Assembly (NCBI GenBank): GCA_913776045.1
Contig: CAJYOI010000004.1
Span: forward strand, 1-36,678
DNA length: 36,678 bases
Reading direction: 5' to 3'
Source of the DNA: an uncultured Sphingomonas sp.
Lineage (GTDB): Bacteria; Pseudomonadota; Alphaproteobacteria; Sphingomonadales; Sphingomonadaceae
The notes under the pieces are model-generated. The model was given only the letters and a program-made list of their open reading frames with translations, searched no databases and was not told the origin of the DNA. This document shows positions 7,181-17,777 of this stretch, piece after piece (position 1 is the stretch's first letter; each line of letters begins with the position of its first letter). Both the position numbers and the translations under genes were made by a program.

Positions 7181-8797
7181 ATGATCCGCATCACCGACCT
7201 GAAACTGCCGCTCCACCACCCTGACGAAGCGCTGCCCGCCGCGATCTGCAAGCGGCTGCGGATCACGCCCCGCGAGCTGATCCGTTTTGCGATCGCCCGT
7301 CGCGGCAACGATGCGCGCGACAAGGCTAATATCGCGCTGGTCTATGCGATCGACGTGGCGGTGAAGAACGAGGGTGCGGTTCTGACGCGGTTCAAGCGCG
7401 ACCGGGATATCGGCCTGACGCCCAATACGCACTATAAGCCCGCGATCATGGCGCCGCCGGGTGTGCGCCGCCCGGTAGTGATCGGCGCTGGACCCTGCGG
7501 CCTGCTCGCCGCGCTCATCCTTACCCAGGCCGGCTTCCGCCCGATCATCCTGGAACGCGGCAAGGTCGTGCGCGAGCGGACCAAGGACACCTGGGGGTTG
7601 TGGCGCAAGAGCGTGTTGAACCCGGAATCGAACGTCCAGTTCGGCGAGGGCGGGGCGGGGACCTTCTCCGACGGCAAGCTCTACAGCCGGATCAAGGACC
7701 CACGGCACCTTAATCGCAAGGTGCTGACAGAATTCGTTAAGGCCGGCGCGCCGCCCGAGATCCTGACCGCGGCGCATCCGCACATCGGCACCTTCCGCCT
7801 GGTCACGATGGTCGAGAGCATGCGCGCGCAGATCGAGGAACTGGGTGGCGAGTATCGCTTCGGCACGCGGGTCGAGGGGCTCGACATCCAGGCTGACGAT
7901 GCGGGCGCGCGGCACGTCCGCGGGCTGCATCTGCACGACGGATCGTATCTGGAGGCGGACCACGTCGTGCTGGCGGTCGGGCACAGCGCGCGCGACACGT
8001 TTGCAATGTTGCTGGAGGCCGGGGTCCATGCCGAGGCCAAGCCCTTTTCGATCGGCGTCCGCATCGAGCATCCGCAGTCGTGGATTGACCGCGCGCGCTT
8101 CGGGCAGGATGCGGGCAACCCGATCCTGGGCGCGGCCGAATATCACATCTCGCACCACTGCAAGAATGGGCGGACGGTTTACAGCTTCTGCATGTGCCCG
8201 GGCGGCACGGTCGTCGCGGCGACGTCGGAGGAAGGCCGCGTCGCGACCAACGGCATGAGCCAGTATTCACGCAACGAGCGCAATGCGAATTCGGGCTTCG
8301 TTGTCGCGATCGATCCCGAACGCGATTACCCCGGCGACCCGCTGGCCGGCATAACGCTGCAACGCGCGCTGGAGGAAAAGGCGTTCGTCGCGGGCGGATC
8401 GAACTATTTCGCGCCGGCGCAGCGGGTCGGGGATTTCCTCGCCAGGCGGCCGTCGACCTCGCTCGGCTCGGTCGTCCCGTCCTACCGCCCCGGCGTGACG
8501 CCGACCGACCTCGCGGAAGTGCTGCCCGACTTCGCGGTGGAAGCGATGCGCGAGGCGATTCCGGTTTTCGGTCGCCAGATCGCCGGCTACGACCACCCCG
8601 ACGTAGTAATGACCGGTGTCGAGACGCGCACCTCGTCGCCGGTGCGCTTTACCCGCGGCGAGGACGGCCACAGCCTCAACACCCGCGGGCTGTTCCCGGC
8701 GGGCGAAGGCGCGGGTTATGCCGGCGGTATCCTGTCGGCGGCGGTCGACGGCATCAAGACGGCCGAGGCGGTGGCGCGCAGCATCGTCGCCCGGTGA
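7181..8797 (+). CDS. NAD(P)/FAD-dependent oxidoreductase (COG2509-like)
   Basis: A 538-residue flavoprotein. A small N-terminal domain (residues 1-95, beginning MIRITDLKLPLHHP) precedes a Rossmann dinucleotide fold whose VVIGAGPCGLLAAL motif starts at residue 99. It is followed by a glycine-rich FGEGGAGTFSDGKLYSR segment and a C-terminal FAD contact (GLFPAGEGAGYAGGI). This architecture matches the uncharacterised FAD-dependent dehydrogenase family known as COG2509; the substrate is unknown. The ATG at 7181 is preferred to an upstream GTG at 7142 because the family normally begins with a short M-I-R-I-x-D-L-K-L-P-L sequence. The TGA overlaps the GTG start of the RNase H-fold gene (GTGA). Confidence 0.9.
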   Translation: MIRITDLKLPLHHPDEALPAAICKRLRITPRELIRFAIARRGNDARDKANIALVYAIDVAVKNEGAVLTRFKRDRDIGLTPNTHYKPAIMAPPGVRRPVVIGAGPCGLLAALILTQAGFRPIILERGKVVRERTKDTWGLWRKSVLNPESNVQFGEGGAGTFSDGKLYSRIKDPRHLNRKVLTEFVKAGAPPEILTAAHPHIGTFRLVTMVESMRAQIEELGGEYRFGTRVEGLDIQADDAGARHVRGLHLHDGSYLEADHVVLAVGHSARDTFAMLLEAGVHAEAKPFSIGVRIEHPQSWIDRARFGQDAGNPILGAAEYHISHHCKNGRTVYSFCMCPGGTVVAATSEEGRVATNGMSQYSRNERNANSGFVVAIDPERDYPGDPLAGITLQRALEEKAFVAGGSNYFAPAQRVGDFLARRPSTSLGSVVPSYRPGVTPTDLAEVLPDFAVEAMREAIPVFGRQIAGYDHPDVVMTGVETRTSSPVRFTRGEDGHSLNTRGLFPAGEGAGYAGGILSAAVDGIKTAEAVARSIVAR

Positions 8798-9180
8798 CGA
8801 AGATCTTTTTTGACGGCGGGCTTAGGCCGGTCGGGATGGAGCTGGCGGTCGTCGTCGGCGGGCGGATGCTTGTAGCGCAGCGCCTGGGGCCGGGCACCAG
8901 CATGGAGGCCGAATGGCGCGCGCTGATCGCGGCGGTTCGGCTGGCGGTTGACCTGGGCATTGAAGATGCGATGCTGCTGGGGGACGCCGCAGCGGTGATC
9001 GCGCAGGCGAGCGGCGCGGCGCGTGTGCCGGTGGCGTACAGGCCGCTGGCCGAGACGTTTCGGGGGATGCCGAAGCCCTGCCGTGTCAGACTCCGCCATG
9101 TCCGACGCGCGCAGAACCTCGCGGGGATCGGGCTCGAGCGCTGGCATGCCGGGCGGGTGATGTTTCCTCCGCTGCCATAA
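8794..9180 (+). CDS. RNase H-fold protein (RVT_3-like)
   Basis: A 128-residue protein starting at a GTG that overlaps the stop of the FAD-protein gene (GTGA). The RNase H-like order of acidic residues is visible: Asp7 in FFDGG, Glu40 in MEAEW, and Asp64 in LLGDAAAV. The fourth carboxylate of classical RNase HI, usually within an N-x-x-A-D motif, is replaced: the sequence reads AQNLAGIGLERW. It belongs to the small stand-alone RNase H-like group often labelled reverse-transcriptase-like. It may cleave RNA in RNA-DNA hybrids or act as a nucleic-acid binder, and the missing residue leaves this open. The coupling to a flavoprotein is unexplained. Confidence 0.82.
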   Translation: MTKIFFDGGLRPVGMELAVVVGGRMLVAQRLGPGTSMEAEWRALIAAVRLAVDLGIEDAMLLGDAAAVIAQASGAARVPVAYRPLAETFRGMPKPCRVRLRHVRRAQNLAGIGLERWHAGRVMFPPLP

Positions 9181-9204
9181 AACCCATGATGCTCCGGTGC
9201 AGGC

Positions 9205-9250
9205 ACGACTGATCCTCGGTCGTGTTAATGCCCCCGGCCTTCGCCGGGGA
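9205..9250. repeat. Two adjacent hairpins in the leader before the M28 peptidase gene
   Basis: A 9-bp stem with one G-T pair (about 9206-9226, CACGACTGA/TCGGTCGTG) is followed by CCCCGGC-CTTC-GCCGGGG (about 9232-9249). The second resembles the REP-type hairpins elsewhere. Neither has a T-run. They may mark the 3' end of the preceding transcript. Confidence 0.4.
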
Positions 9251-9337
9251 ACCGCAGGCACCGCGGCTTTCGCAGATGCTGTCTTCGCGCGAGCGCGACG
9301 GCTTGTGTGCCTGGCAAAGCGCCGTAAACCTCCCATC

Positions 9338-10987
<1,650 letters not shown>

Positions 10988-11081
10988 GCTCGACCGTTCG
11001 TCATAATCCTGCCCCGGCTCGCCCTTTTTTCGTCGGTTTCGGTCCCCACATCGTTGCCAGGCTACGATTGGAGACTGGTCC

Positions 11082-11501
11082 ATGCGCAGGATTTCATGCG
11101 CGGTTTCGGCGGCGGTGCTGATGTTTGGCGTCGCTCCCGCCACCGCGTCGCCTCCCGCGGCGGGGCAGACGATCAGCGGCGAATGGCGCAACGTCAAGAA
11201 TACGGTCCACATTCGCGCCTACCCCTGCGGCGACGCGGTGTGCGGCACCGTGATCTGGGCGAGCCCCAAGGCGCAGGCGTCGGCACGCGAGAAGGGCACC
11301 GAGCGGCTGGAGGGCACGCAGATCTTCCGCGAATTCCGCCCGACCGGCGACGGCGGCTATACCGGCAAGGTCTTCGTGCCGACGGTGGGCCGGACCTTTG
11401 CCGGCAAACTGCGCGTGACGCCCGACGACAAGCTGGTCGGCAAGGGCTGCGTGCTCGGCGGGCTGTTCTGCAAATCGACGACCTGGCTGCGCCTGAACTG
11501 A
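11082..11501 (+). CDS. DUF2147 family secreted protein
   Basis: A 139-residue protein with an N-terminal signal peptide (about residues 1-22, ending ATAS). The mature part begins with a GEWRN strand, continues through RAYPCGDAVCGTVIWA and ends with GLFCKSTTWLRLN, all hallmarks of DUF2147. This is a small beta-rich domain often found in periplasmic proteins and sometimes linked to fatty-acid or lipid binding; the true function is unknown. Four cysteines (two pairs) may form disulfides after export. A GGAG motif lies 8 nt before the ATG. The next gene on the strand is a pectinesterase 52 bp downstream. Confidence 0.88.
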   Translation: MRRISCAVSAAVLMFGVAPATASPPAAGQTISGEWRNVKNTVHIRAYPCGDAVCGTVIWASPKAQASAREKGTERLEGTQIFREFRPTGDGGYTGKVFVPTVGRTFAGKLRVTPDDKLVGKGCVLGGLFCKSTTWLRLN

Positions 11502-11553
11502 GTTAAACAGAAGCGGCGATGACATTCGGCACGGGTGCGATAGACCGTGCGGT

Positions 11554-12660
11554 GTGTACCGCCTTCCGCTCATCGCCATCGGTCTGCTGACCGCGACCGC
11601 CACCCATGCGCAAACCGATCTGTCGGTGCGGCCGGATTGCGGCAAGGCGCCTGCGTGTTTCGCGACGATCACCGACGCGCTCGCCGCGGCCGATCGCGAG
11701 ACATCGGCTCGCTGGCTGACGATCCGGGTCGCGGCCGGCGATTATGCCGAAAAGCTTACGATCCGTCGCGCGAATGTTCGCCTGATCGGGGCGGGCGTCG
11801 GTCATACCCGGCTGCATTTCGGTGCCGTTGCCGAAACCGCCGCCATGTACGACCGCAACAAATGGGGGACCGCCGGTTCTGCCACGCTGACCATCGCTGC
11901 GACGGACGTCACCATCGACGGCCTGACGATCGAGAACGACTTCGACCACCCGGCCAATGACGCGCTGTCGGCGGACGATCCGCGCAAGGTGTCGGCGTCG
12001 CAGGCGGTGGCCGTTGCGCTCGACACCTACAGCGATCGTGTGCTGTTCGATCGGGTTGCGATGTTCGGCTATCAAGACACGTTGCTGACCCGCGGCCGCC
12101 GCGCGATGATCCGCAACAGCCTCGTCGCTGGAAACGTCGATTTCATCTTCGGCAACGGCATGCTTCTGATCGAGGACAGCGAAATCCGCACCCGTCGCCG
12201 CGGCACGGTGACGACCGAGGGCGGCTTCGCTTCGTTCATCACCGCGCCCTCGACGCCGATCGCGCAGCCGGTCGGTATCGTCGTTTACCGCTCTCGCCTG
12301 ACGCGGGAGGCCGAGGTCGCGGATGCCAGCATTGCACTTGGCCGCCCGTGGCACCCGACGACGCGCTTCGCCGATGGTCGCTATGCCGACCCGAACGCGA
12401 TCGGGCAGGCGGTGTTCATCGACTGCACGATGGACGCGCATATCCACCCCGACGGCTGGACCAGCATGGCCGGCACTGCCCGCGACGGCAGCAAGACCGC
12501 GGTGTTCCGCCCGCAGGAGTCGCGCTTCGCCGACGTCGGATCGCGCGGCCCCGGTGCCCGGCGGCGCGACATCGGCATCCGGTGGAAACAGGTGCCGACG
12601 ATCGCGGAGGTCCGCCGAATCTTCGCAAAGGATTGGCCCGCCTTCACAGTCGTGCGATAG
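11554..12660 (+). CDS. Pectinesterase (pectin methylesterase)
   Basis: A 368-residue exported enzyme that removes methyl esters from pectin. A signal peptide ends at about residue 20 (ATATHAQ). The right-handed beta-helix motifs are complete: Gln150 (SQAVA), Gln174-Asp175 (GYQDTLL), Asp196 (GNVDFIFG), and Arg264 with Trp266 (LGRPW), which correspond to the known catalytic set of the family. The start is a GTG at 11554; no strong ribosome-binding site is seen. No other pectin-degrading gene is visible nearby, so it is a lone enzyme here and may serve a plant-associated lifestyle. Confidence 0.92.
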   Translation: MYRLPLIAIGLLTATATHAQTDLSVRPDCGKAPACFATITDALAAADRETSARWLTIRVAAGDYAEKLTIRRANVRLIGAGVGHTRLHFGAVAETAAMYDRNKWGTAGSATLTIAATDVTIDGLTIENDFDHPANDALSADDPRKVSASQAVAVALDTYSDRVLFDRVAMFGYQDTLLTRGRRAMIRNSLVAGNVDFIFGNGMLLIEDSEIRTRRRGTVTTEGGFASFITAPSTPIAQPVGIVVYRSRLTREAEVADASIALGRPWHPTTRFADGRYADPNAIGQAVFIDCTMDAHIHPDGWTSMAGTARDGSKTAVFRPQESRFADVGSRGPGARRRDIGIRWKQVPTIAEVRRIFAKDWPAFTVVR

Positions 12661-12691
12661 GCCGCGCCCCTTTTTCTGCGTGGAAACCGGC

Positions 12692-13993
12692 ATGAGCGAC
12701 AGGACAGGTGAGCCGGCACTCGGGCTGGATTTCGGCACGACCAATACCGTTGTCTCGCGCAGCGACGGGCGGGGGCGGTCGGGATTGATCGCTTTCGACG
12801 GCGCCGAGGCGACCGGCGAAGTCTTTCGGTCGGCGCTGTGTTTCTGGGAGGAAGAGCGCGGCTGGAACGGCATCGCGCACGAGGCGGGGCCGTGGGCGAT
12901 CGCCGAATATCTGTCCTCACCGCTCGATAGCCGTTTCGTCCAGTCGTTCAAGACGGTTGCGGCCAGCCCGCTGTTCGAAAGCGCGCTGATCTTCAACAAG
13001 CCGTTCCGGTTCGAGGATATGGGGCGGCTGTTCCTGCAGTCGCTGGTCAAGCATGCCGGCGGTCGGCTTGACGATCGGCCGCGGCGCGTCGTCGTCGGGC
13101 GGCCGGTCGAATATGCCGGGGCGCGGCCGGATCCGGCGCTGGCCCGACAACGCTACGACCTGATGCTCCAGGGTTTCGGGGTCGAGCTTCACTATGTCTA
13201 CGAACCACTGGGCGCGGCCTATAGCTATGCCGAGCGTCTGACCGATCCGGCGACGATCCTGATCGCCGATTTCGGCGGCGGTACCACCGACTTCTCGATC
13301 GTCCGCGTGGCCGAGTCGGGCGCGGCGCGTCGGTGTACGCCACTCGCCGCGGCCGGTGTCGGCATCGCCGGCGATCGATTCGACCAGCGGATCATGAGTC
13401 AGCTGGTCCTGCCATTGCTGGGTAAGGGCGGCAGCTATCGTTCGTTCGGCAAGCTGCTCGAAATACCCGGCGGCTATTTCAACGACTTCGCTGATTGGTC
13501 GCGTCTCGCGCTGATGCGCAACCGGCGGACGCTGGAGGAATTGCGAAAGCTGGAGCGCGATGCGGTCGATCCTGCCCCGATCGGGCGGTTGATCGCGCTG
13601 GTCGAGGAGGAACAGGGCTTCCCGCTCTACGACGCGGTCGGCCGGGTGAAGCGCGCACTGTCGAGCGAGGCCCATGCCGAGTTCCGCTTCGACGGCGGTG
13701 GCGTGCAGATCGCCGCCGACGTCAGTCGCAGCGACTTCGAACAGTGGATCGCGCACGATCTGGTACGAATCGAAGCGGCGATGGACGCCGCGCTTACGAA
13801 GGCTGGCCTGGGCGTAGACGCGATCGACCGGGTATTTCTGACCGGGGGATCATCGCTGATCCCGGCGATCCGTGCGCTGTTCGAACGGCGCTTCGGCGCG
13901 GAGAGGATCGAGTCGGGGAACGAACTGACCTCGATCTCCCACGGTCTGGCATTGATCGGCGAGACGCCCGACCTTGCGCAGTGGACGGACTGA
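12692..13993 (+). CDS. Hsp70-family ATPase, YegD-like
   Basis: A 433-residue actin-fold ATPase. The phosphate-1 loop GLDFGTTNTV is at 11-20, the phosphate-2 loop ILIADFGGGTTDFS is near 190-202, and the adenosine motif VFLTGGSSLIP is near the C terminus. It lacks the separate substrate-binding domain of DnaK, and its length (about 430) matches the YegD-type subfamily. It is likely a cytoplasmic ATP-dependent factor of unknown client. The ATG at 12692 is used because it sits just before the first ATPase motif; the longer upstream frame overlaps the pectinesterase. Its TGA lies within a terminator hairpin shared with the convergent gene at 13998. Confidence 0.9.
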   Translation: MSDRTGEPALGLDFGTTNTVVSRSDGRGRSGLIAFDGAEATGEVFRSALCFWEEERGWNGIAHEAGPWAIAEYLSSPLDSRFVQSFKTVAASPLFESALIFNKPFRFEDMGRLFLQSLVKHAGGRLDDRPRRVVVGRPVEYAGARPDPALARQRYDLMLQGFGVELHYVYEPLGAAYSYAERLTDPATILIADFGGGTTDFSIVRVAESGAARRCTPLAAAGVGIAGDRFDQRIMSQLVLPLLGKGGSYRSFGKLLEIPGGYFNDFADWSRLALMRNRRTLEELRKLERDAVDPAPIGRLIALVEEEQGFPLYDAVGRVKRALSSEAHAEFRFDGGGVQIAADVSRSDFEQWIAHDLVRIEAAMDAALTKAGLGVDAIDRVFLTGGSSLIPAIRALFERRFGAERIESGNELTSISHGLALIGETPDLAQWTD

Positions 13994-14011
13994 AGCGTCA
14001 GTCCTTCTTTT
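13987..14011 (+). terminator. Intrinsic terminator containing both convergent stop codons
   Basis: A perfect 7-bp stem GGACTGA-AGCG-TCAGTCC (13987-14004) is followed by TTCTTTT. The left arm contains the TGA of the Hsp70-like gene and the right arm contains the complement of the TGA of the leftward CDP-alcohol gene (13998-14000). Only the plus strand has the T-run. Confidence 0.65.
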
Positions 14012-14681
14012 CGCCGCGCGCCAGCAGCAGTCGCGATACCGACAGCGTCTGGACGACGAACAAAACGATCAGGATAGCCCCGATTGCGCCGACGATCAGG
14101 TCGAAGCCCGAGATCCGACCGATCACGTCGCGGTCGGGCCCCACGACCATCATCGCGACCGTCAGGCCCATCAGGAACAGGCGAAGCTCGGTTGGCCCGG
14201 CGGCAAGATAGGACAGGCGCAGCTCGCCGATGACGCGTGCCGAAAGGAAAGCGTGCATCGACATTAGGAAATAGCCGGCCAGCGCGACCATCGCGACGTC
14301 CATCGTCACGAACGGCGACAAGCCGATGCCGCCGACGATCAGCAGATTGGCGAGCCCGTCGCAGCTATGGTCGATGAAATAGCCGTAGGACGGCCGCTCG
14401 ATCCGGCGGAATCGCGCCAGGCTGCCGTCCATCGAGTCGCCGAACCACTGGATGACGTATCCGGCGAGCGAAAGGAGCAGCCACGTCGAGCCGAGGTTGC
14501 TCGCCAGATAGCCGGCAAAGACCATCACCGCCCCGACCATGCCCAGTGCGGTCAGCCGGTCGGGCGTGACCGACGCCGGCATCCGCGCGCACAGCCAGTT
14601 CAGAATGCGCCGTTCGCGCACCGCCAGCCAGTTTTCCTGAATGCGGGTCAACTTGGGCGCGTCGGACGGAAGGCTTGCCAT
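13998..14681 (-). CDS. CDP-alcohol phosphatidyltransferase family protein
   Basis: A 227-residue integral membrane protein with about six hydrophobic segments. The full family motif D-x2-D-G-x2-A-R-x9-G-x3-D-x3-D is present: Asp82, Asp85, Gly86, Ala89, Arg90, Gly100, Asp104 and Asp108. Such enzymes transfer a phosphatidyl or related group from a CDP-activated lipid to an alcohol during phospholipid synthesis; the acceptor cannot be told from the sequence. The ATG at 14679-14681 is chosen; an ATG at 14738 would add 19 residues with no support from the motif layout. Its stop is 4 nt from the convergent Hsp70-like stop. It is read leftward after the GT-C-like gene. Confidence 0.85.
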   Translation of the reverse strand: MASLPSDAPKLTRIQENWLAVRERRILNWLCARMPASVTPDRLTALGMVGAVMVFAGYLASNLGSTWLLLSLAGYVIQWFGDSMDGSLARFRRIERPSYGYFIDHSCDGLANLLIVGGIGLSPFVTMDVAMVALAGYFLMSMHAFLSARVIGELRLSYLAAGPTELRLFLMGLTVAMMVVGPDRDVIGRISGFDLIVGAIGAILIVLFVVQTLSVSRLLLARGEKKD

Positions 14682-14763
14682 AGGCCCTAATGCAGCAAGC
14701 GCGAGGCCGGGGCAAACGCTGTTACAGTGATGTGACATCCGACCGACCCGTTTGCCGGGCGCA

Positions 14764-16191
14764 CTATCGGCGGATCCAGACCTCGATCCCGTGATCGCCG
14801 ATGGGGGTCATCGTCTTCAGGCGATAGTCGCGCGCGATCAGATTTTCGTAGAGGAAGTGGATATTCTCCCGCTCGCCGGAATACAGCGGCTGGTTGATGA
14901 CCACCGCCGGCTTCGTCGCGAAGATGCGGCGCAATTCGGTCGCCTGGTCAATGCCGATCGCGCCGGTTTCCCGCCCGTGCTGCATGTGGCTGGGGAACAG
15001 ATAGGGCGTGACCGTGCAGCGCTGGCTGACGCGATAGGGCATGGCCGGGCCGGAATAGATATACAGGCACCCCGGGCCGCGACCGATCGCGTCGGTCAGT
15101 CGGGCGAGCTGGGCGCCATCGCCCCGGCGGTAGCGATTGACCGCGGGCGTACCCAGCGCGGCCAGCGTCGCCAGGATGAGGATCGCCGGTGTCGCCCGCC
15201 CACGCCAGTGGCCCGCGCCCAAAAATCCGGCCGCGCCGATCGCTCCGGGCAGCGCGGCTGGCAGGCCGTAATGCTCATAATAGCCGCCGAAGACGGCGAT
15301 GCCGGTCAGCGCCGTCGCCAGCCAGACATGGACGAAGGTCCGCACCTGCGGCTCGCCCGTGGCCGCGCGCACGCGACTCGACCCGCCGGTCATCGCGATC
15401 AACGGCGACAGGATCAGCAGCAACTCCAGCGCTGCGGTCAGCGGATAGGGCCAGGGATCGGGCTTGCGCAGCGTGATCGAGGTGAAGTTGGCATAGACGA
15501 AGGCGTCGGCGTGACCGATCGCAGCGTAGTATGCGAACGCCGCCGCCGTCGGGAGCACCGCCAGCGCGACTAGCGCCGCACCGTAGCCCACAAGCGCACT
15601 GACCGACCGCCGAGCACGCCATTCGCCGGCCAGCAGCCACAGGCCAAACATCATGCCTTCGAAGACGACGCTGTACTTCACCTGCATCGCCAGCCCGACC
15701 AGCGCCATCGCGCCAAGGCCCCGCCAGCGTCGCCGCGGTCCTTGCGTGGTCGCGGTCAGCCAGGCGGCGATCGCCATCAGCAGGTTGTAGAATACCGGCG
15801 ACTGCCCGCCGACCCCGCCCATCATGTTCAGCCACAGGATATAGGCGATTCCGGCCGCGGTCGCGCCGTTGGCCCAGCCGGCGCGTGTGGCGAAGCGCGC
15901 GACGATCATCGCGGTCGCGACGACGCAGGCCAGCGCCATTGCCTGATAGGTCCAGATGCCAAGCGGGAAGGGCAGTGCCGCGGCGGGCGCATAGACCAGG
16001 AACAGCCCCAACGGCTTGCGATCCCACAGGTCGACAAAGGGCAGCGCGCCATCCAGCATTTTGCTGGCCGCGACGAAGTAGAAATCCTCATCGACGTGGA
16101 CGAGGGGATTGCCGAACGCCAGCGACCGCACAGCGATCGCTACAAGCAACAGAACAGCCAGGCGCAGTTTTGGATCGGTCAGAGCCTGCAT
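14764..16191 (-). CDS. Polytopic GT-C-like glycosyltransferase
   Basis: A 475-residue membrane protein with about ten hydrophobic segments and a soluble C-terminal domain of about 100 residues. The first loop carries the acidic motif HVDEDFYF (Asp34-Glu35), followed by GALPFVDLWDRKPLG, the pattern of dolichyl-phosphate-mannose-type and ArnT-like transferases. These use a polyprenyl-phosphate sugar at the outer face of the inner membrane; donor and acceptor here are unknown. It lies upstream of the CDP-alcohol gene on the same strand, so both may serve envelope lipid or glycan synthesis. Identity within the GT-C superfamily is not certain. Confidence 0.75.
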   Translation of the reverse strand: MQALTDPKLRLAVLLLVAIAVRSLAFGNPLVHVDEDFYFVAASKMLDGALPFVDLWDRKPLGLFLVYAPAAALPFPLGIWTYQAMALACVVATAMIVARFATRAGWANGATAAGIAYILWLNMMGGVGGQSPVFYNLLMAIAAWLTATTQGPRRRWRGLGAMALVGLAMQVKYSVVFEGMMFGLWLLAGEWRARRSVSALVGYGAALVALAVLPTAAAFAYYAAIGHADAFVYANFTSITLRKPDPWPYPLTAALELLLILSPLIAMTGGSSRVRAATGEPQVRTFVHVWLATALTGIAVFGGYYEHYGLPAALPGAIGAAGFLGAGHWRGRATPAILILATLAALGTPAVNRYRRGDGAQLARLTDAIGRGPGCLYIYSGPAMPYRVSQRCTVTPYLFPSHMQHGRETGAIGIDQATELRRIFATKPAVVINQPLYSGERENIHFLYENLIARDYRLKTMTPIGDHGIEVWIRR

Positions 16192-16392
16192 CGCGGCCGC
16201 CTAGCGGCTTGCTGCGGCTTTGTCATCCGACGTGCGGCGGGGCGCTGGGTTCGTGAAGAACGCAGTCGAAGCATCTGATAAAAGCCTGCCCTCCAACGTC
16301 GCTCGGGGAGAACGGCGTTGGCGCAAGCCGATCGCGTCCGGCTAATTCAAAACGCAGGCGGAACGGTGGGCGGCCGTGCGCGTAGTTCGACG

Positions 16393-17745
16393 ATGTCCGA
16401 TCCCGTGATCCTCTGGCTTCGTCAGGACCTTCGCCTGCACGATCAACCCGCCCTCGTCGCCGCCGCGCATGCCGGTGCGGTGATCCCGGTCTATATCCTT
16501 GATGACAAAGCACCGGGCGACTGGGCGATCGGGGCCGCGCAACGCTGGTGGCTGCACCATGCCCTGAAGGCTTTCGGAAAAGCGCTGAAGGACAAAGGCT
16601 CGCGCCTGATACTGCGGCGGGGCGATGCGGTGAAAGAACTTCACAAACTCTGTGAGGAAACGGGCGCAAGTGACATTTATGGCATCCGTCATTACGAGCC
16701 GTGGTGGCGCAAGGCGGAAGATGCGCTGGGCGATCGGCTCTGCCTGTATGACGGCAATCACCTCGCGCCGATCGAAGAGGTGACGACCGGATCGGGCGGA
16801 CTGTTCAAGGTCTATTCGTCGTTCTGGAAGGCGCTGGCGACGCGAATGCCGCCCGATGATCCGCTGCCCATGCCGCGTTCGATTCCGGCTCCGTCGAAAT
16901 GGCCGAAGTCCGACACCCTTGCCGATTGGCACCTGCTGCCGACCAAGCCCGACTGGTCGGGCGGGTTCGACGTCTGGACGCCGGGCGAAGCGGCGGCGCG
17001 GAAGGCGGCGAAGGATTTCGGTGATCGCGTCGCGGCTTATGACGTCGATCGCAACATGCCCTCGGTCGACGGCAGCTCGCGTCTGTCGCCGCACCTGCAT
17101 ATGGGCGAGATTTCGGCGCGCGACGCCTGGCACCTGGTCGGTGGCGGCAAGGCGGCAATGACGTTCCACAAGGAGCTTGCTTGGCGCGATTTCACCAGTG
17201 GTGTGATCCTCGACCGGCCCGACTATGCCGACGCCAACGGTCGGCCCAAGTTCGACAAGCTACCCTGGCGCCGCGCCCCGAAGGATCTGGAGGCTTGGCA
17301 GCAGGGACGCACCGGTTATCCGATCGTCGATGCCGGTATGCGCCAGTTGTGGGCGACGGGATGGATGCACAATCGAGTCCGCATGATTACCGCTAGCTTC
17401 CTGATCAAACACCTGCTGATCGACTGGCGCGAGGGCGAACGCTGGTTCTGGGATTGTCTGATCGACGCCGACTTCGGCAATAACGCAGTCAACTGGCAGT
17501 GGGTCGCGGGGACCGGCGTCGATTCAAACATGTGGGGCCGGATCATGGCGCCACTCGTCCAGTCGGAAAAGTTCGACGCAGCGGACTATATCCGCGAATG
17601 GGTGCCGGAACTCGCCAAGCTCCACGATGCGGCGATTCACGATCCCGAGAGTGCCGGCTGCCGGCCGAGCGCCTACCCCAAGCCGATCATCGGGCACCGC
17701 GAGGCACGAGAACGCGCGCTCGAGGCTGGGCGGGCAGCGCGCTGA
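16393..17745 (+). CDS. phrB: Deoxyribodipyrimidine photolyase (class I CPD)
   Basis: A 450-residue light-driven DNA repair flavoprotein that splits cyclobutane pyrimidine dimers. The N-terminal antenna-chromophore domain opens with LWLRQDLRLHDQPAL. The FAD and DNA-binding part contains RLSPHLHMGEIS, ELAWRDF, GYPIVDAGMRQLWATGWMHN and DADFGNNAVNWQWVAGTG, all typical of class I enzymes. Glu and Trp of the ELAWRDF region and Asn of WMHNR fit the known active site. The ATG at 16393 is used; the longer reading from 16318 has no family-like N terminus. It heads a close rightward set with the cyclopropane-fatty-acid synthase 32 bp downstream. Confidence 0.95.
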   Translation: MSDPVILWLRQDLRLHDQPALVAAAHAGAVIPVYILDDKAPGDWAIGAAQRWWLHHALKAFGKALKDKGSRLILRRGDAVKELHKLCEETGASDIYGIRHYEPWWRKAEDALGDRLCLYDGNHLAPIEEVTTGSGGLFKVYSSFWKALATRMPPDDPLPMPRSIPAPSKWPKSDTLADWHLLPTKPDWSGGFDVWTPGEAAARKAAKDFGDRVAAYDVDRNMPSVDGSSRLSPHLHMGEISARDAWHLVGGGKAAMTFHKELAWRDFTSGVILDRPDYADANGRPKFDKLPWRRAPKDLEAWQQGRTGYPIVDAGMRQLWATGWMHNRVRMITASFLIKHLLIDWREGERWFWDCLIDADFGNNAVNWQWVAGTGVDSNMWGRIMAPLVQSEKFDAADYIREWVPELAKLHDAAIHDPESAGCRPSAYPKPIIGHREARERALEAGRAAR

Positions 17746-17777
17746 TCCAGTCGCTTGCTCGCGGCAACGGGGGCGCT

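Noticed and set aside
11010-11035. The T-run before the DUF2147 gene as a terminator of the M28 gene
   Set aside because: GCCCTTTTTTCG has no stable stem in front of it.
16249-16261. GTTC-N5-GAAC inverted repeat upstream of the photolyase, considered as an SOS (LexA) box
   Set aside because: Alphaproteobacterial LexA sites as I know them are direct GTTC-N7-GTTC repeats; spacing and orientation do not fit.
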